Shown: piece by piece, positions 7,996-16,350 of the stretch
Layout: each line of letters starts with the position of its first letter
Position numbering within the stretch: position 1 is the stretch's first letter
Assembly: GCA_017516885.1 (NCBI GenBank)
Contig: JAFXAR010000075.1
Coordinates: forward strand, 1 to 56,250
DNA from: Bacteroidaceae bacterium
Lineage (GTDB): Bacteria > Bacteroidota > Bacteroidia > Bacteroidales > Bacteroidaceae
DNA: 56,250 bases
Reading direction: 5' to 3'
Made by a program: the position numbers and the translations under genes
The notes under the pieces: generated by a model
The model's database searches: none
The model's input: the letters and a program-made list of their open reading frames with translations, nothing else
Told to the model about the DNA's origin: nothing

Positions 7996-10056
7996 ATGAT
8001 AAAAAGATTGTTTTTCTGCGCGCTGGCGTGCATTACATTTGCAACTGCTGCTGCCGACGAGGGCATGTGGCTGCCTAATTTTATTAAAGAGCGCATCAAG
8101 GAGATGCGCAAGATGGGCTTTAAACTAAAGGCCGATGATATATATTCCGACACAAAGGCTTCGCTCAAGGATGCTGTAGTGCAATTCGGTGGCGGCTGCA
8201 CCGGAGAATTTATTTCGTCCGAAGGCTTGCTGCTGACCAATCATCACTGCGGCTACAGTTCAATACAGAAACTCTCGTCGGTGGAGCACGACTATCTTAC
8301 CGACGGCTATTGGGCAATGTCGCGCGACGAGGAGCTTCATGTGCCCGGCCTTACGGTAAGTCTTCTTGTTAGAATGGAGGATGTTACAGCCCGCCTGGCT
8401 GCCGGCGAAACAGAGGAGGCGATAATTCAGGAGGCTGCAAAGGGCGAAGGCTGCCATGCCGAAATTGAACCTATTTATTATGGTAACCAGAAGGTGCTCT
8501 ATGTCTACCGTACCTATCGCGACGTGCGCCTTGTGGGCGCTCCGCCTTCATCAATAGGCAAGTTTGGAGGCGATACGGACAATTGGATGTGGCCGCGTCA
8601 CACAGGTGACTTCTCAATGTTCCGTGTCTACGCTAATGCCGACAACGAACCGGCCGACTACTCCGAGGGGAATGTTCCTTACCGTCCTGCACGCCACTTC
8701 AAAATATCGGCAAAGGGCGTTAACGAGGGCGACTTTACAATGATTTACGGTTTCCCGGGCAACACTCAGGAGTATGTGACTGCTGACGCTGTGGAGTATG
8801 TTGCAAATATCTCTAACCCCATGAAGATTGCCTTGCGCACAATACGTCTTGACATTATAAGCGAGGCGCAGTCAAAGGATGCTGCAACCCGCATTGCATA
8901 CGCTGCAAAGCATGCCAACATTGCCAATGCATGGAAAAAGTGGCAGGGTGAAAGCCTTGGCCTTGAGCGTTTGGGCACGGCCGAAAAGAAGAGGGCGTAT
9001 GAAAAGGAGTTCGCCGTGTGGGCTGCCGGCAAACCCCAATATGCCGCGCTGCTTGATTCCATTCATGCCGCATACGAGGAGGTTATCCCGCACTATTATG
9101 CACGCGAGCTGTTCAATGAGTCGATTCTCGGCATGGAGTTCTTTAACTATGCATACTGGTTTTATATATACGATGCGGCAGGGCATAAACTGACGGCCGA
9201 CAAGCAGGCCGAAGCGCGCAGAACATATCTCAATGACTATAATGCCGGCATTGACCATGCAATTTCGCGCCGCATGCTTGCCGAGTACATGAACCGCATG
9301 CCAAAGGAGGAGGTTCCTGCCGAACTGTTGGCTGCAGTAGGGAAATATGGTACACCTGAGGCGTTCGTTGACCATCTGTTTGCCGACACCCGCCTGCTGG
9401 CAGAGTATCCTCTTACCCGCGAAAAGTATCTTGCCGACCCGATGGTGCAGTTTGCGGGCTGGTTCAGCGGAGCGCTCCGCAAGAACCGCAATTATGCTTA
9501 TCGCAACTTGAGCAATGTGCCTTCCATTGAAAGGTGGTATCGTACATATATGCAGGCCTTGCGCGAATGGGACACGGAGCGCGCATTCTATCCCGATGCC
9601 AATTTTACTCTCAGAGTGGCCTATGGCACGGTTGGCGGCTATGAGAATGCCGATGGCGAGTACCACACTCACCTTACCACCATTGACGGAATTATAGCAA
9701 AGGACAACCCCGATATATATGACTACAATATCCCTCAGCAGCTGCGCGATGTCTATGCGCGAAAGGATTATGGCCGCTGGGAGGTTACTGTGAACGGGCG
9801 CAAGAGCGTGCCTGTATGCTTCCTCGCCTCAAACCACACAACGGGCGGAAATTCAGGCTCTCCGGTACTCAACGGCAAAGGCGAGCTTGTGGGATTGAAT
9901 TTTGACCGTACATGGCGTTCTACAATGAGCGACATTGAGTTTGATCCCTCAATTTGCCGAAATATTTCAGTGGATATACGCTATGTCCTCTTTGTGATTG
10001 AGCGCATTGGAAATGCTCCTCATCTGATTGAGGAAATGGATGTTGTTGAGAAGTAA
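7996..10056 (+). CDS. S46 family dipeptidyl-peptidase, DPP11-like
   Basis: Exported serine peptidase that releases N-terminal dipeptides, used by asaccharolytic and proteolytic Bacteroidota to feed on peptides. A signal peptide covers about residues 1-20 (MIKRLFFCALACITFATAAA). The catalytic His is in LTNHHCGY (His83/84). The nucleophile Ser620 lies in TTGGNSGSPVLNGKG. In this family the residue 18 positions after the Ser separates DPP7 (Gly, hydrophobic P1) from DPP11 (Arg, Asp/Glu P1). Here it is Arg638 (GLNFDRTW), so acidic specificity is inferred. Length 686 is a little below the Porphyromonas enzymes (about 710-720). It has its own promoter and ribD follows after 15 bases. Confidence 0.93.
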   Translation: MIKRLFFCALACITFATAAADEGMWLPNFIKERIKEMRKMGFKLKADDIYSDTKASLKDAVVQFGGGCTGEFISSEGLLLTNHHCGYSSIQKLSSVEHDYLTDGYWAMSRDEELHVPGLTVSLLVRMEDVTARLAAGETEEAIIQEAAKGEGCHAEIEPIYYGNQKVLYVYRTYRDVRLVGAPPSSIGKFGGDTDNWMWPRHTGDFSMFRVYANADNEPADYSEGNVPYRPARHFKISAKGVNEGDFTMIYGFPGNTQEYVTADAVEYVANISNPMKIALRTIRLDIISEAQSKDAATRIAYAAKHANIANAWKKWQGESLGLERLGTAEKKRAYEKEFAVWAAGKPQYAALLDSIHAAYEEVIPHYYARELFNESILGMEFFNYAYWFYIYDAAGHKLTADKQAEARRTYLNDYNAGIDHAISRRMLAEYMNRMPKEEVPAELLAAVGKYGTPEAFVDHLFADTRLLAEYPLTREKYLADPMVQFAGWFSGALRKNRNYAYRNLSNVPSIERWYRTYMQALREWDTERAFYPDANFTLRVAYGTVGGYENADGEYHTHLTTIDGIIAKDNPDIYDYNIPQQLRDVYARKDYGRWEVTVNGRKSVPVCFLASNHTTGGNSGSPVLNGKGELVGLNFDRTWRSTMSDIEFDPSICRNISVDIRYVLFVIERIGNAPHLIEEMDVVEK

Positions 10057-10071
10057 AAATAATTTACAGTT

Positions 10072-11139
10072 ATGTACGCTTCCGCATTAAGTGATGCCTA
10101 TTACATGAGACGCTGCCTGCAGCTTGCACGTTGCGCTGCAGGCAGCACCTCGCCTAATCCAATGGTTGGGGCTGTTATCGTTTGCGACGGCCGTATCATA
10201 GGCGAAGGCTATCACATTCGTGCCGGAGAACCGCATGCCGAGGTGAATGCCGTGCGCTCAGTGAAGGAGTGCGACCGGCATCTGCTTTGCCGTTCCACAA
10301 TGTATGTTACCCTTGAGCCCTGCTCGCATTATGGAAAAACTCCGCCATGCTGCGACCTCATTATTTCGTGCGGAATTCCGCGGGTTGTTATTGCGGCAAC
10401 TGATGCAAATGTGCAGGTAAACGGTGGAGGAATAGCGCGTATGAAGGCCGCGGGAATTGAGGTTATAACAGGAGTGCTTGATGCCGAAAGTCGTCGGTTA
10501 AATGGCGCTTTTTTCTCCTTTCATCAGCAGCATCGCCCTTATGTGATGCTCAAGTGGGCGCAGAGCGGCGATGGATATATTGATAGAGTGCGCGGCAGCG
10601 ATGAACCTCCATTGCAGGTCTCAACCCCATTGTCACGCGTCTCGGTACATAAACTGCGGGCTGAGTATGATGCAATTCTTGTGGGCACTCGCACGGCTAT
10701 GCTCGATAACCCCTCTCTCGATATTCGCTACTGGGCGGGACGTTCCCCCATTAGGCTGGTCATTGACCGGAAAGGTGTTCTCCTCCCGGGTCTTAAGCTA
10801 TTTAACGGCCAGCAGCATACCATAGTGTACACGGAGACGGTATGCAAAGATAAATTTGGTAAAAATGTTGAACAAATTGCGCTTGATTTCTCATCCGGTA
10901 TTCTGCCTCAGATTCTTTCGCATCTTTATTCGTTAAAAGTGAACAGCCTGCTTGTTGAGGGTGGCGCTTTTCTTTTGCAGTCTTTTATTGATTCCGGCCT
11001 TTGGGATGCGGCGCGCGTTGAGGTCAATGACCGCATTGCTGCCGGTGGAGGTGTAAAAGCTCCGCTGATTGCTGGCGGGGCAGTTGCCGAAGAGAGTTTG
11101 TGCTGCGGCAATAGGGTGCTTTTGTACAAGCGCTCTTGA
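10072..11139 (+). CDS. ribD: Riboflavin biosynthesis deaminase/reductase
   Basis: Bifunctional enzyme of riboflavin synthesis: deaminates 2,5-diamino-6-ribosylamino-pyrimidinone phosphate and reduces the ribose side chain with NADPH. The N-terminal deaminase (about 1-145) has the zinc site HAEVNA (His55, Glu57) and PCSHYGKTPPC (Cys84, Cys93). The C-terminal reductase (about 150-355) begins at PYVMLKWAQSGDGYI and has a conserved LLVEGGAFLLQSF. TSPNPMVGAVIV near the start is a family hallmark. It follows the S46 gene by 15 bases on the same strand and may share its transcript. No clear terminator follows; a T-rich stretch precedes the secDF promoter. Confidence 0.95.
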   Translation: MYASALSDAYYMRRCLQLARCAAGSTSPNPMVGAVIVCDGRIIGEGYHIRAGEPHAEVNAVRSVKECDRHLLCRSTMYVTLEPCSHYGKTPPCCDLIISCGIPRVVIAATDANVQVNGGGIARMKAAGIEVITGVLDAESRRLNGAFFSFHQQHRPYVMLKWAQSGDGYIDRVRGSDEPPLQVSTPLSRVSVHKLRAEYDAILVGTRTAMLDNPSLDIRYWAGRSPIRLVIDRKGVLLPGLKLFNGQQHTIVYTETVCKDKFGKNVEQIALDFSSGILPQILSHLYSLKVNSLLVEGGAFLLQSFIDSGLWDAARVEVNDRIAAGGGVKAPLIAGGAVAEESLCCGNRVLLYKRS

Positions 11140-11268
11140 TTCCGGTTCCTTCTTCTGCAAGCGGCGGAATTCCACTTAAATCTCTTTTCCCATTCCCTTT
11201 TGTTCCCTTTTTGACCTTAATAATTAAAGAAAAATGGCCAAATGCCTAAATTATTAAGAAAAAAGCGC

Positions 11269-11276
11269 TATATTTG
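11269..11276 (+). promoter_or_regulatory. Putative secDF promoter -7 box
   Basis: TATATTTG is an exact match to TAnnTTTG and lies 49 bases before the secDF start codon in an A/T-rich leader. No TTG is seen at the -33 position. Confidence 0.6.
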
Positions 11277-11325
11277 CGCGATTTTTAAAATGTGTAAATA
11301 AATCATAACAATAAATTTTTAAAAA

Positions 11326-14133
11326 ATGCAGAACAAAGGATTTGTAAAAGTTTTTGCGGTACTCCTGACACTGGTGTGCTTGTTCTACATGTCTTTCTCT
11401 TTTGTGAGCACTCATCACAATAAGAAGGCAAAGGCTTCTGAAATGGGCCAGCAGCACTACCTTGATTCCATGAAGAACGAGAAGGTTTGGTTGGGATATA
11501 CATTGAAGGAGTGCCAGGAATTGGAGATTGGCTTGGGTCTTGACCTTAAGGGCGGTATGAGCATTACCATGGAGATTTCAGAGCCTGACGTAGTATTGGC
11601 ATTTATCAGGGACAAGGAGAATGCTAAGTTTAAGGAGGCTTTTGACGAGGCTCGTGCCGAGACTGTAAAGAGCGGCGACTTCGTGGCGTCTTTCATACAA
11701 AAGTACAATGCAAAGGATGCCGGCAGCGTGGCTTCAATTCTTGCAACAGACTTGATAAGCTCAGACTTGGCAGCAGACAGCAAAGACGAGGATGTAGCCA
11801 AGGCTCTCAGAGAAGAAATCAGCAAGGCTCTTAAGAACTCTGAGACGGTGTTGCGCTCGCGTATTGACCGCTTCGGTGTTGTCCAGCCTCAGATTCAGAT
11901 TATCGAGGGCGAGCGTGCGCGTCTTTTGATTGAGCTCCCCGGTGTAACAGATAAGGACCGTGTCGAGAACCTTCTTCAGGGTTCGGCAAACCTCCAGTTC
12001 TGGGAGACTTACTCTTTCCAGGAGATTGCAAAGGATATTACTCCTGTCCTCGGCGCATTTGATGCAAAGTTCCAGTCGGCTTTCAAGCCAACATCGCTGA
12101 ATGCAATCGTAGGCTATGCTCTTCCCAAGGATACGGCAATTGTAAACAGCTACATCAATGATGCTGTTAAGAACGCCTCTTTTAGCGATGACCTTCGTTT
12201 TGCCTGGAGCGTAAATGCCAAGGATGAGAAAGACCATCCGCAGAAGGGTTACTATGAACTCTATGCGCTCAAGAGCGAGGCTAATGGCTCTGCATCTTTG
12301 GAAGGTGCTGTAATTGACGATGCAAAGGCTGATTTTGACCAGACAGGCAATCCGACAGTCACAATGCAGATGACCCCCGAGGCTGCGCGCGAGTGGGCAA
12401 GGCTTACAAGCGAGAACCTCGAGAAGAGCATTGCCATTGTGCTTGACAACCGTGTATACAGCGCTCCTAATGTTAAGACTGCAATTACAGGCGGACGTTC
12501 TGAAATTTCAGGCAACTTTACAATTGAGCAGACACAGGACTTGGCTAACGTATTGCGTTCGGGCAAGCTCTCTGCTCCAATGAACATTGTGGACAGCTAC
12601 GTTGTAGGTCCTACACTTGGCGAGCAGTCAATCAACCAGGGTCTCATGTCGTTCGTATTTGCGTTCATTCTCCTTATGATATATATGTGCGCAATGTACG
12701 GCATAATTCCGGGTATGGTTGCAAATGTTGCACTTCTCCTGAACCTCTTCTTTACACTCGGTATTCTCGCTTCATTCCAGGCGGCTCTGACAATGTCCGG
12801 TATCGCAGGTATTGTGCTCACTTTGGGTATGGCTGTCGATGCGAATGTGCTTATCTATGAGCGTACAAAGGAGGAACTCCGTGCTGGAAAGAATGTGCGC
12901 ATGGCGCTCTCTGACGGTTACAAGAATGCATTCTCGGCAATCTTTGACTCTAACTTCACATCAATCATAACAGGTATAATTCTGTTCAATTTCGGTACAG
13001 GTCCAATCAAGGGCTTTGCTACAACATTGATTATCGGTCTTCTCTGCTCATTCTTTACAGCGGTATTCGTTACACGCGTAATCTACGAGCACTTCATGGG
13101 CAAGGACAAGTGGCTTGGACTTACTTTCACAACCAAGTTCTCTCAGCACCTCATGCGCGATACAAAGTACAACTTCCTCAAGGTTTCAAAGATGGCTGGC
13201 ATTATCTTTGCTGTTGTGGGCGTTGCAATGATTGCTTCAATTGCAATCCGCGGCTGGCAGCAGAGCATTGACTTCACTGGCGGACGTAACTTTGTAGTTC
13301 AGTTTGAGAAGGAGGTTGAGCCCGAGCAGGTACGCGAGTTGCTTAAGAAGAAGATTACAAACGACAATGTGCAGGCTATTGCTCTTGGAACAGACGGCAA
13401 CACTATCCGTATATCAACAAACTACATGATAAACGATACTGCCAAGACAGCCGACCGTCAGATAGAGGAGTTCCTTTACTCAGCGTTTACCGAGGGACAG
13501 CTCATTGACTCAACAAAGGTAAGCCTCAGCACATTCCGTGATATTGAAAACAGGGAGGGCGGCTCTATCATCAGCTCTCAGAAGGTAGGTCCAAGTATCG
13601 CTTCCGATACACGCGACTCAGCCATTATATCTGTGGCTCTTGCTCTGGTTGCAATATTCCTTTATATTCTTGTACGTTTCCGCAATGTTGCTTACAGTGT
13701 AGGCTCTATGGTCGCGTTGACAGTTGACGTTCTCATGATTCTGGGCTGCTACTCATTGCTGTACGGCCTGTTGCCGATGTCGCTTGAGATTGACCAGACA
13801 TTCATCGGTGCTATCCTTACCGCTATCGGTTACTCAATCAATGACAAGGTGGTTGTATTTGACCGTATCCGTGAGTTCTCAGGCCTGTATCCTAACCACT
13901 CTAAGTACGACCTCTTCAACCGTTCATTGAACACAACACTTGCGCGTACAATCAACACCTCTGTAAGTACATTGGTAGTGCTGCTCTGTATCTTCATCCT
14001 TGGTGGTGACAGCATCCGCAGCTTCTCATTCGCAATGATTCTCGGTGTTGTATTTGGTACTCTGTCTTCGCTCTACATTGCTGCTCCTATAGCTTATGCA
14101 TGCATTAAGAGGCAGACAAATAAGAAAAAGTAA
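11326..14133 (+). CDS. secDF: Protein translocase subunits SecD and SecF fused (SecDF)
   Basis: Proton-driven membrane protein that helps pull exported proteins through SecYEG. The 935 residues are a natural SecD-SecF fusion, common in Bacteroidota. An N-terminal membrane segment (about 7-26) is followed by the SecD periplasmic part, with GLGLDLKGGMSITME and SRIDRFGVVQPQIQ. Then come membrane helices with TLGMAVDANVLIYERTKEEL. The SecF half begins near residue 620 and has DFTGGRNFVVQFE and GYSINDKVVVFDRIRE. The acidic residues needed for proton movement are present in both VDANVLIYER and NDKVVVFDRIRE. It is a single-gene unit with its own promoter and strong terminator. Confidence 0.97.
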   Translation: MQNKGFVKVFAVLLTLVCLFYMSFSFVSTHHNKKAKASEMGQQHYLDSMKNEKVWLGYTLKECQELEIGLGLDLKGGMSITMEISEPDVVLAFIRDKENAKFKEAFDEARAETVKSGDFVASFIQKYNAKDAGSVASILATDLISSDLAADSKDEDVAKALREEISKALKNSETVLRSRIDRFGVVQPQIQIIEGERARLLIELPGVTDKDRVENLLQGSANLQFWETYSFQEIAKDITPVLGAFDAKFQSAFKPTSLNAIVGYALPKDTAIVNSYINDAVKNASFSDDLRFAWSVNAKDEKDHPQKGYYELYALKSEANGSASLEGAVIDDAKADFDQTGNPTVTMQMTPEAAREWARLTSENLEKSIAIVLDNRVYSAPNVKTAITGGRSEISGNFTIEQTQDLANVLRSGKLSAPMNIVDSYVVGPTLGEQSINQGLMSFVFAFILLMIYMCAMYGIIPGMVANVALLLNLFFTLGILASFQAALTMSGIAGIVLTLGMAVDANVLIYERTKEELRAGKNVRMALSDGYKNAFSAIFDSNFTSIITGIILFNFGTGPIKGFATTLIIGLLCSFFTAVFVTRVIYEHFMGKDKWLGLTFTTKFSQHLMRDTKYNFLKVSKMAGIIFAVVGVAMIASIAIRGWQQSIDFTGGRNFVVQFEKEVEPEQVRELLKKKITNDNVQAIALGTDGNTIRISTNYMINDTAKTADRQIEEFLYSAFTEGQLIDSTKVSLSTFRDIENREGGSIISSQKVGPSIASDTRDSAIISVALALVAIFLYILVRFRNVAYSVGSMVALTVDVLMILGCYSLLYGLLPMSLEIDQTFIGAILTAIGYSINDKVVVFDRIREFSGLYPNHSKYDLFNRSLNTTLARTINTSVSTLVVLLCIFILGGDSIRSFSFAMILGVVFGTLSSLYIAAPIAYACIKRQTNKKK

Positions 14134-14153
14134 GAAATATACATAAATTCTTC

Positions 14154-14190
14154 AAAAAAGCAGTCCGGTTCAATGCCGGACTGCTTTTTT
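14154..14190 (+). terminator. Rho-independent terminator of secDF
   Basis: AAAAAAGCAGTCCGG, a 7-base loop, and CCGGACTGCTTTTTT give a 15-bp perfect stem ending in T6, starting 20 bases after the stop codon. Confidence 0.92.
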
Positions 14191-14261
14191 GAACACATAT
14201 ATATCCATAAGCGGCGCTCTGTTTTACCATTTTGCAGCGCAAGAACAATTTTAACTAATTT

Positions 14262-14295
14262 TTGTTCTTAACTAGATTTATTCAACCTATTTTTG
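14262..14295 (+). promoter_or_regulatory. Possible promoter of the LPS-kinase-like gene
   Basis: TATTTTTG (14288-14295) matches TAnnTTTG. A TTG at 14262-14264 is present but the 23-base spacing is long. An imperfect inverted repeat, AGAACAA/TTGTTCT (about 14242-14267), overlaps the upstream element and could bind a regulator. Confidence 0.4.
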
Positions 14296-14347
14296 CATTG
14301 AAAACTTTTTAACACTGCAAAGTTTTCGCACGCTGGCAAAAATATTT

Positions 14348-15106
14348 ATGAAAATATATATAGACAAGAAATATGAGCATCTGCGCAGCGACATAATGAA
14401 AGTCGTTAAGGGCGACTATGTTGCAAGCAGGGTATTCTGCCACAAACGGAATGTGGTGGAAAAGATAAGCATGCAAGGCGGGGAGTATGTGGTAAAGACC
14501 TTCAAGCGCCCTAACTGGTTCAACAGATTCGCTTATACATACTTGAGAAAATCAAAGGCGGAGCGGGCCTATAAGAATGCCTTAAGGCTTCTTGAGATTG
14601 CGATAGAGACACCGGCTCCGGTGGCTTACATTGAAGTCTATAAAAAAGGGCTTTTCAGTACAGGCTATCTGTTTACGGAATATGTTCCCTACAATCTTAT
14701 GCGCAATGCGTACGAAGGGGATATTCCCGACAGCGGCAGGCGTCAGCTGACAAAGGATTTCATGGAATTTACCCTTGACATGCATTCAAAGGGAGTGCTG
14801 CCGCTTGACTTCAATTCGGCAAACATATTCTATTATTATGATAAGGATAATCAGGGTTACCGCTTTGCCCTTACCGACATCAACCGAATGCGCTTTGGAA
14901 AAGTGCCGTCAACAAGCGCTGTAATGCGCTCATTTGAGCAGTTTGGGGTTTCTGTTGAAGGATTGTATAAGCTTGCCGTCTATTATTGTGCAAGAAAAAA
15001 GATTGACATTGAGTATTCAATCTTCATATTCATGTACCACAGAATGCGCAGCCGCATAAAGCGCGCTTTCAAGCGCAAGGCAAAGGCGAAACTGCATTTG
15101 TGGTAA
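14348..15106 (+). CDS. Lipopolysaccharide kinase-like protein (Kdo/WaaP/InaA family)
   Basis: Predicted cytoplasmic kinase-fold protein of 252 residues. Kinase-like marks are VVKTFKRPNWFNRF with the likely ATP-binding Lys50, a catalytic-loop equivalent LPLDFNSANIF (Asp154, Asn159), and a metal-binding LTDINRMRF (Asp177). The usual His before the catalytic Asp is replaced (Pro-Leu-Asp), which is odd. The very basic C-terminus (MRSRIKRAFKRKAKAKLH) could hold the protein at the inner membrane. Relatives phosphorylate lipid A core sugars, but the substrate cannot be read here. It is monocistronic and converges with the phosphoesterase on the other strand; only a weak 6-bp stem (15146-15164) lies between them. 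Confidence 0.75.
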   Translation: MKIYIDKKYEHLRSDIMKVVKGDYVASRVFCHKRNVVEKISMQGGEYVVKTFKRPNWFNRFAYTYLRKSKAERAYKNALRLLEIAIETPAPVAYIEVYKKGLFSTGYLFTEYVPYNLMRNAYEGDIPDSGRRQLTKDFMEFTLDMHSKGVLPLDFNSANIFYYYDKDNQGYRFALTDINRMRFGKVPSTSAVMRSFEQFGVSVEGLYKLAVYYCARKKIDIEYSIFIFMYHRMRSRIKRAFKRKAKAKLHLW

Positions 15107-15177
15107 TTATTCTCCCTTTGCTGCCGGTTTCATCCGCCTTATCCTTTCACAGTCAAAATGTGAATTGTAGAAATAGT

Positions 15178-15669
15178 CTATTTCCCAAGTTCTATTACTT
15201 CAAGGTCCTTTATCTCCTTGCCGTCAATAGTGAATTTAACAAGCGTCCTTGCCTGTTGCCAGCCTTGCCGCCCTGCCGCACCCGGATTTATGTGCAGGCA
15301 GCCTGCAGTGCTGTCGTACATTACCTTGAGAATGTGAGAGTGTCCCGAAATGAACAGCTGCGGGCGTTCGTTGTAAATGTCGCGCCTTATTGATGAATCG
15401 TATCTGCCGGGGTATCCTCCAATGTGTGTCATTATTACATTGCACTCCTCTACCTTGAATTTCAGCACGTCGCTGAAGCGAAGGCTAAGCTCGCGCCCGT
15501 CAATGTTCCCGCAAACGGCGCGTACAGGGCGATGCTTCTCCAATTGGCTAATGATAGCCTCGCTTCCAATATCCCCGGCGTGCCATATCTCGTCGCAATC
15601 GGCAAAATGCAGCAGATACTTGTCGTCCCACCAGCTATGGGTGTCGGAGAGAAGGCCTATTCTTTTCAT
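15178..15669 (-). CDS. Metallophosphoesterase, YfcE/MJ0936 family
   Basis: Small (163 residues) calcineurin-like phosphodiesterase. All metal-binding motifs are present in order: DTH (LLSDTHSWWD), GDIG (WHAGDIGSE), GNID (AVCGNIDGRE), THIGG and GHSH (ISGHSHILK). Members hydrolyse phosphodiesters, often bis(p-nitrophenyl) phosphate in vitro; the natural substrate is unknown. The start ATG overlaps the stop of the upstream kinase-like gene by 4 bases (ATGA), so the pair is translationally coupled. Confidence 0.88.
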   Translation of the reverse strand: MKRIGLLSDTHSWWDDKYLLHFADCDEIWHAGDIGSEAIISQLEKHRPVRAVCGNIDGRELSLRFSDVLKFKVEECNVIMTHIGGYPGRYDSSIRRDIYNERPQLFISGHSHILKVMYDSTAGCLHINPGAAGRQGWQQARTLVKFTIDGKEIKDLEVIELGK

Positions 15670-16286
15670 AGCAGGAAACGCTCCTTGACGTAATTGTATA
15701 TAAGTTCAACCGTTCTCTCTATTCCCATCCGGGAGGCGTTTATGCATAGGTCGTAACAGCGGGCTTCGCCCCATTTTGTAGTGGCATAGTAGTCGTGATA
15801 GCTGCGGCGGCGCTTGTCGCCCTTCTCAATGATTTCTTCGGCGCGCTCGCGCTCAACCATTTCTCTGCGCATTATATTCTTTATTCTGTCTTCGTGGTCG
15901 GCCGAAATAAAGATGCTTGCCATGCGCGGATGCTCGCGCAGTACATACTCGGCACAGCGGCCCACAATGATGCAGCTCTCTTCTTCTCCTATGCCAAGAA
16001 TGGTCTCGCTTTGTATCTCAAACAGCTGGTCGGGTCCCATGCAGCTGTCGCCCGACATGAGGGTGCTAAGCGAACCGTGTATGCTGAAGAGGTTGCCCAT
16101 GAAACTCTGCGCCTCGCGTTCGTCGGCATTTTCAAAAACCGAAGAGTCTAATCCGCTTTCCCGCGCTGCGGCCTCAAGCAGTGTCTTGTCGTAGACCTTT
16201 ATTCCAAGGCGTTCGGCCACTCTCTCGGCAATTTCCTTGCCGTTGCTGCCTATCTGGCGTCCTATTGTAATTACAAAGTTATTCAT
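15666..16286 (-). CDS. Cytidylate kinase-like family protein
   Basis: 206-residue P-loop protein of the cytidylate-kinase-like group (not canonical Cmk). The N-terminal VITIGRQIGSNGKEIAERV replaces the usual GxxGxGKS loop with GSNGKEIA, as is normal for this group. Further marks are CIIVGRCAEYVLREHP and the basic helix RIKNIMRREMVER, then KGDKRRRSYHDYYATTKWG. In this family these lines form the LID/NMP-binding parts. The nucleotide substrate is not known. It lies 59 bases downstream of the MATE gene on the same strand, with the AAACAGCTTCT leader element between them, and is coupled to the phosphoesterase by an ATGA overlap. Confidence 0.82.
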   Translation of the reverse strand: MNNFVITIGRQIGSNGKEIAERVAERLGIKVYDKTLLEAAARESGLDSSVFENADEREAQSFMGNLFSIHGSLSTLMSGDSCMGPDQLFEIQSETILGIGEEESCIIVGRCAEYVLREHPRMASIFISADHEDRIKNIMRREMVERERAEEIIEKGDKRRRSYHDYYATTKWGEARCYDLCINASRMGIERTVELIYNYVKERFLL

Positions 16287-16313
16287 AATGCGCTTGTTTT
16301 TAGAGACTTTAAA

Positions 16314-16350
16314 AGAAGCTGTTTAGATTTCAGGGAAGTATTTTCTTATA
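16314..16350 (-). repeat. Leader repeat copy A (AAACAGCTTCT box)
   Basis: Read on the minus strand: TATAAGAAAATACTT, five bases, GAAATCTAAACAGCTTCT. It starts at the MATE stop codon and ends 27 bases before the cytidylate-kinase-like start. It matches copies at 45652 and 56110 over about 37 bases. Confidence 0.7.

Noticed and set aside
8872-9672. A 266-codon minus-strand frame inside the S46 peptidase gene
   Set aside because: Antisense shadow frame with no family features; the plus-strand peptidase is complete and conserved.
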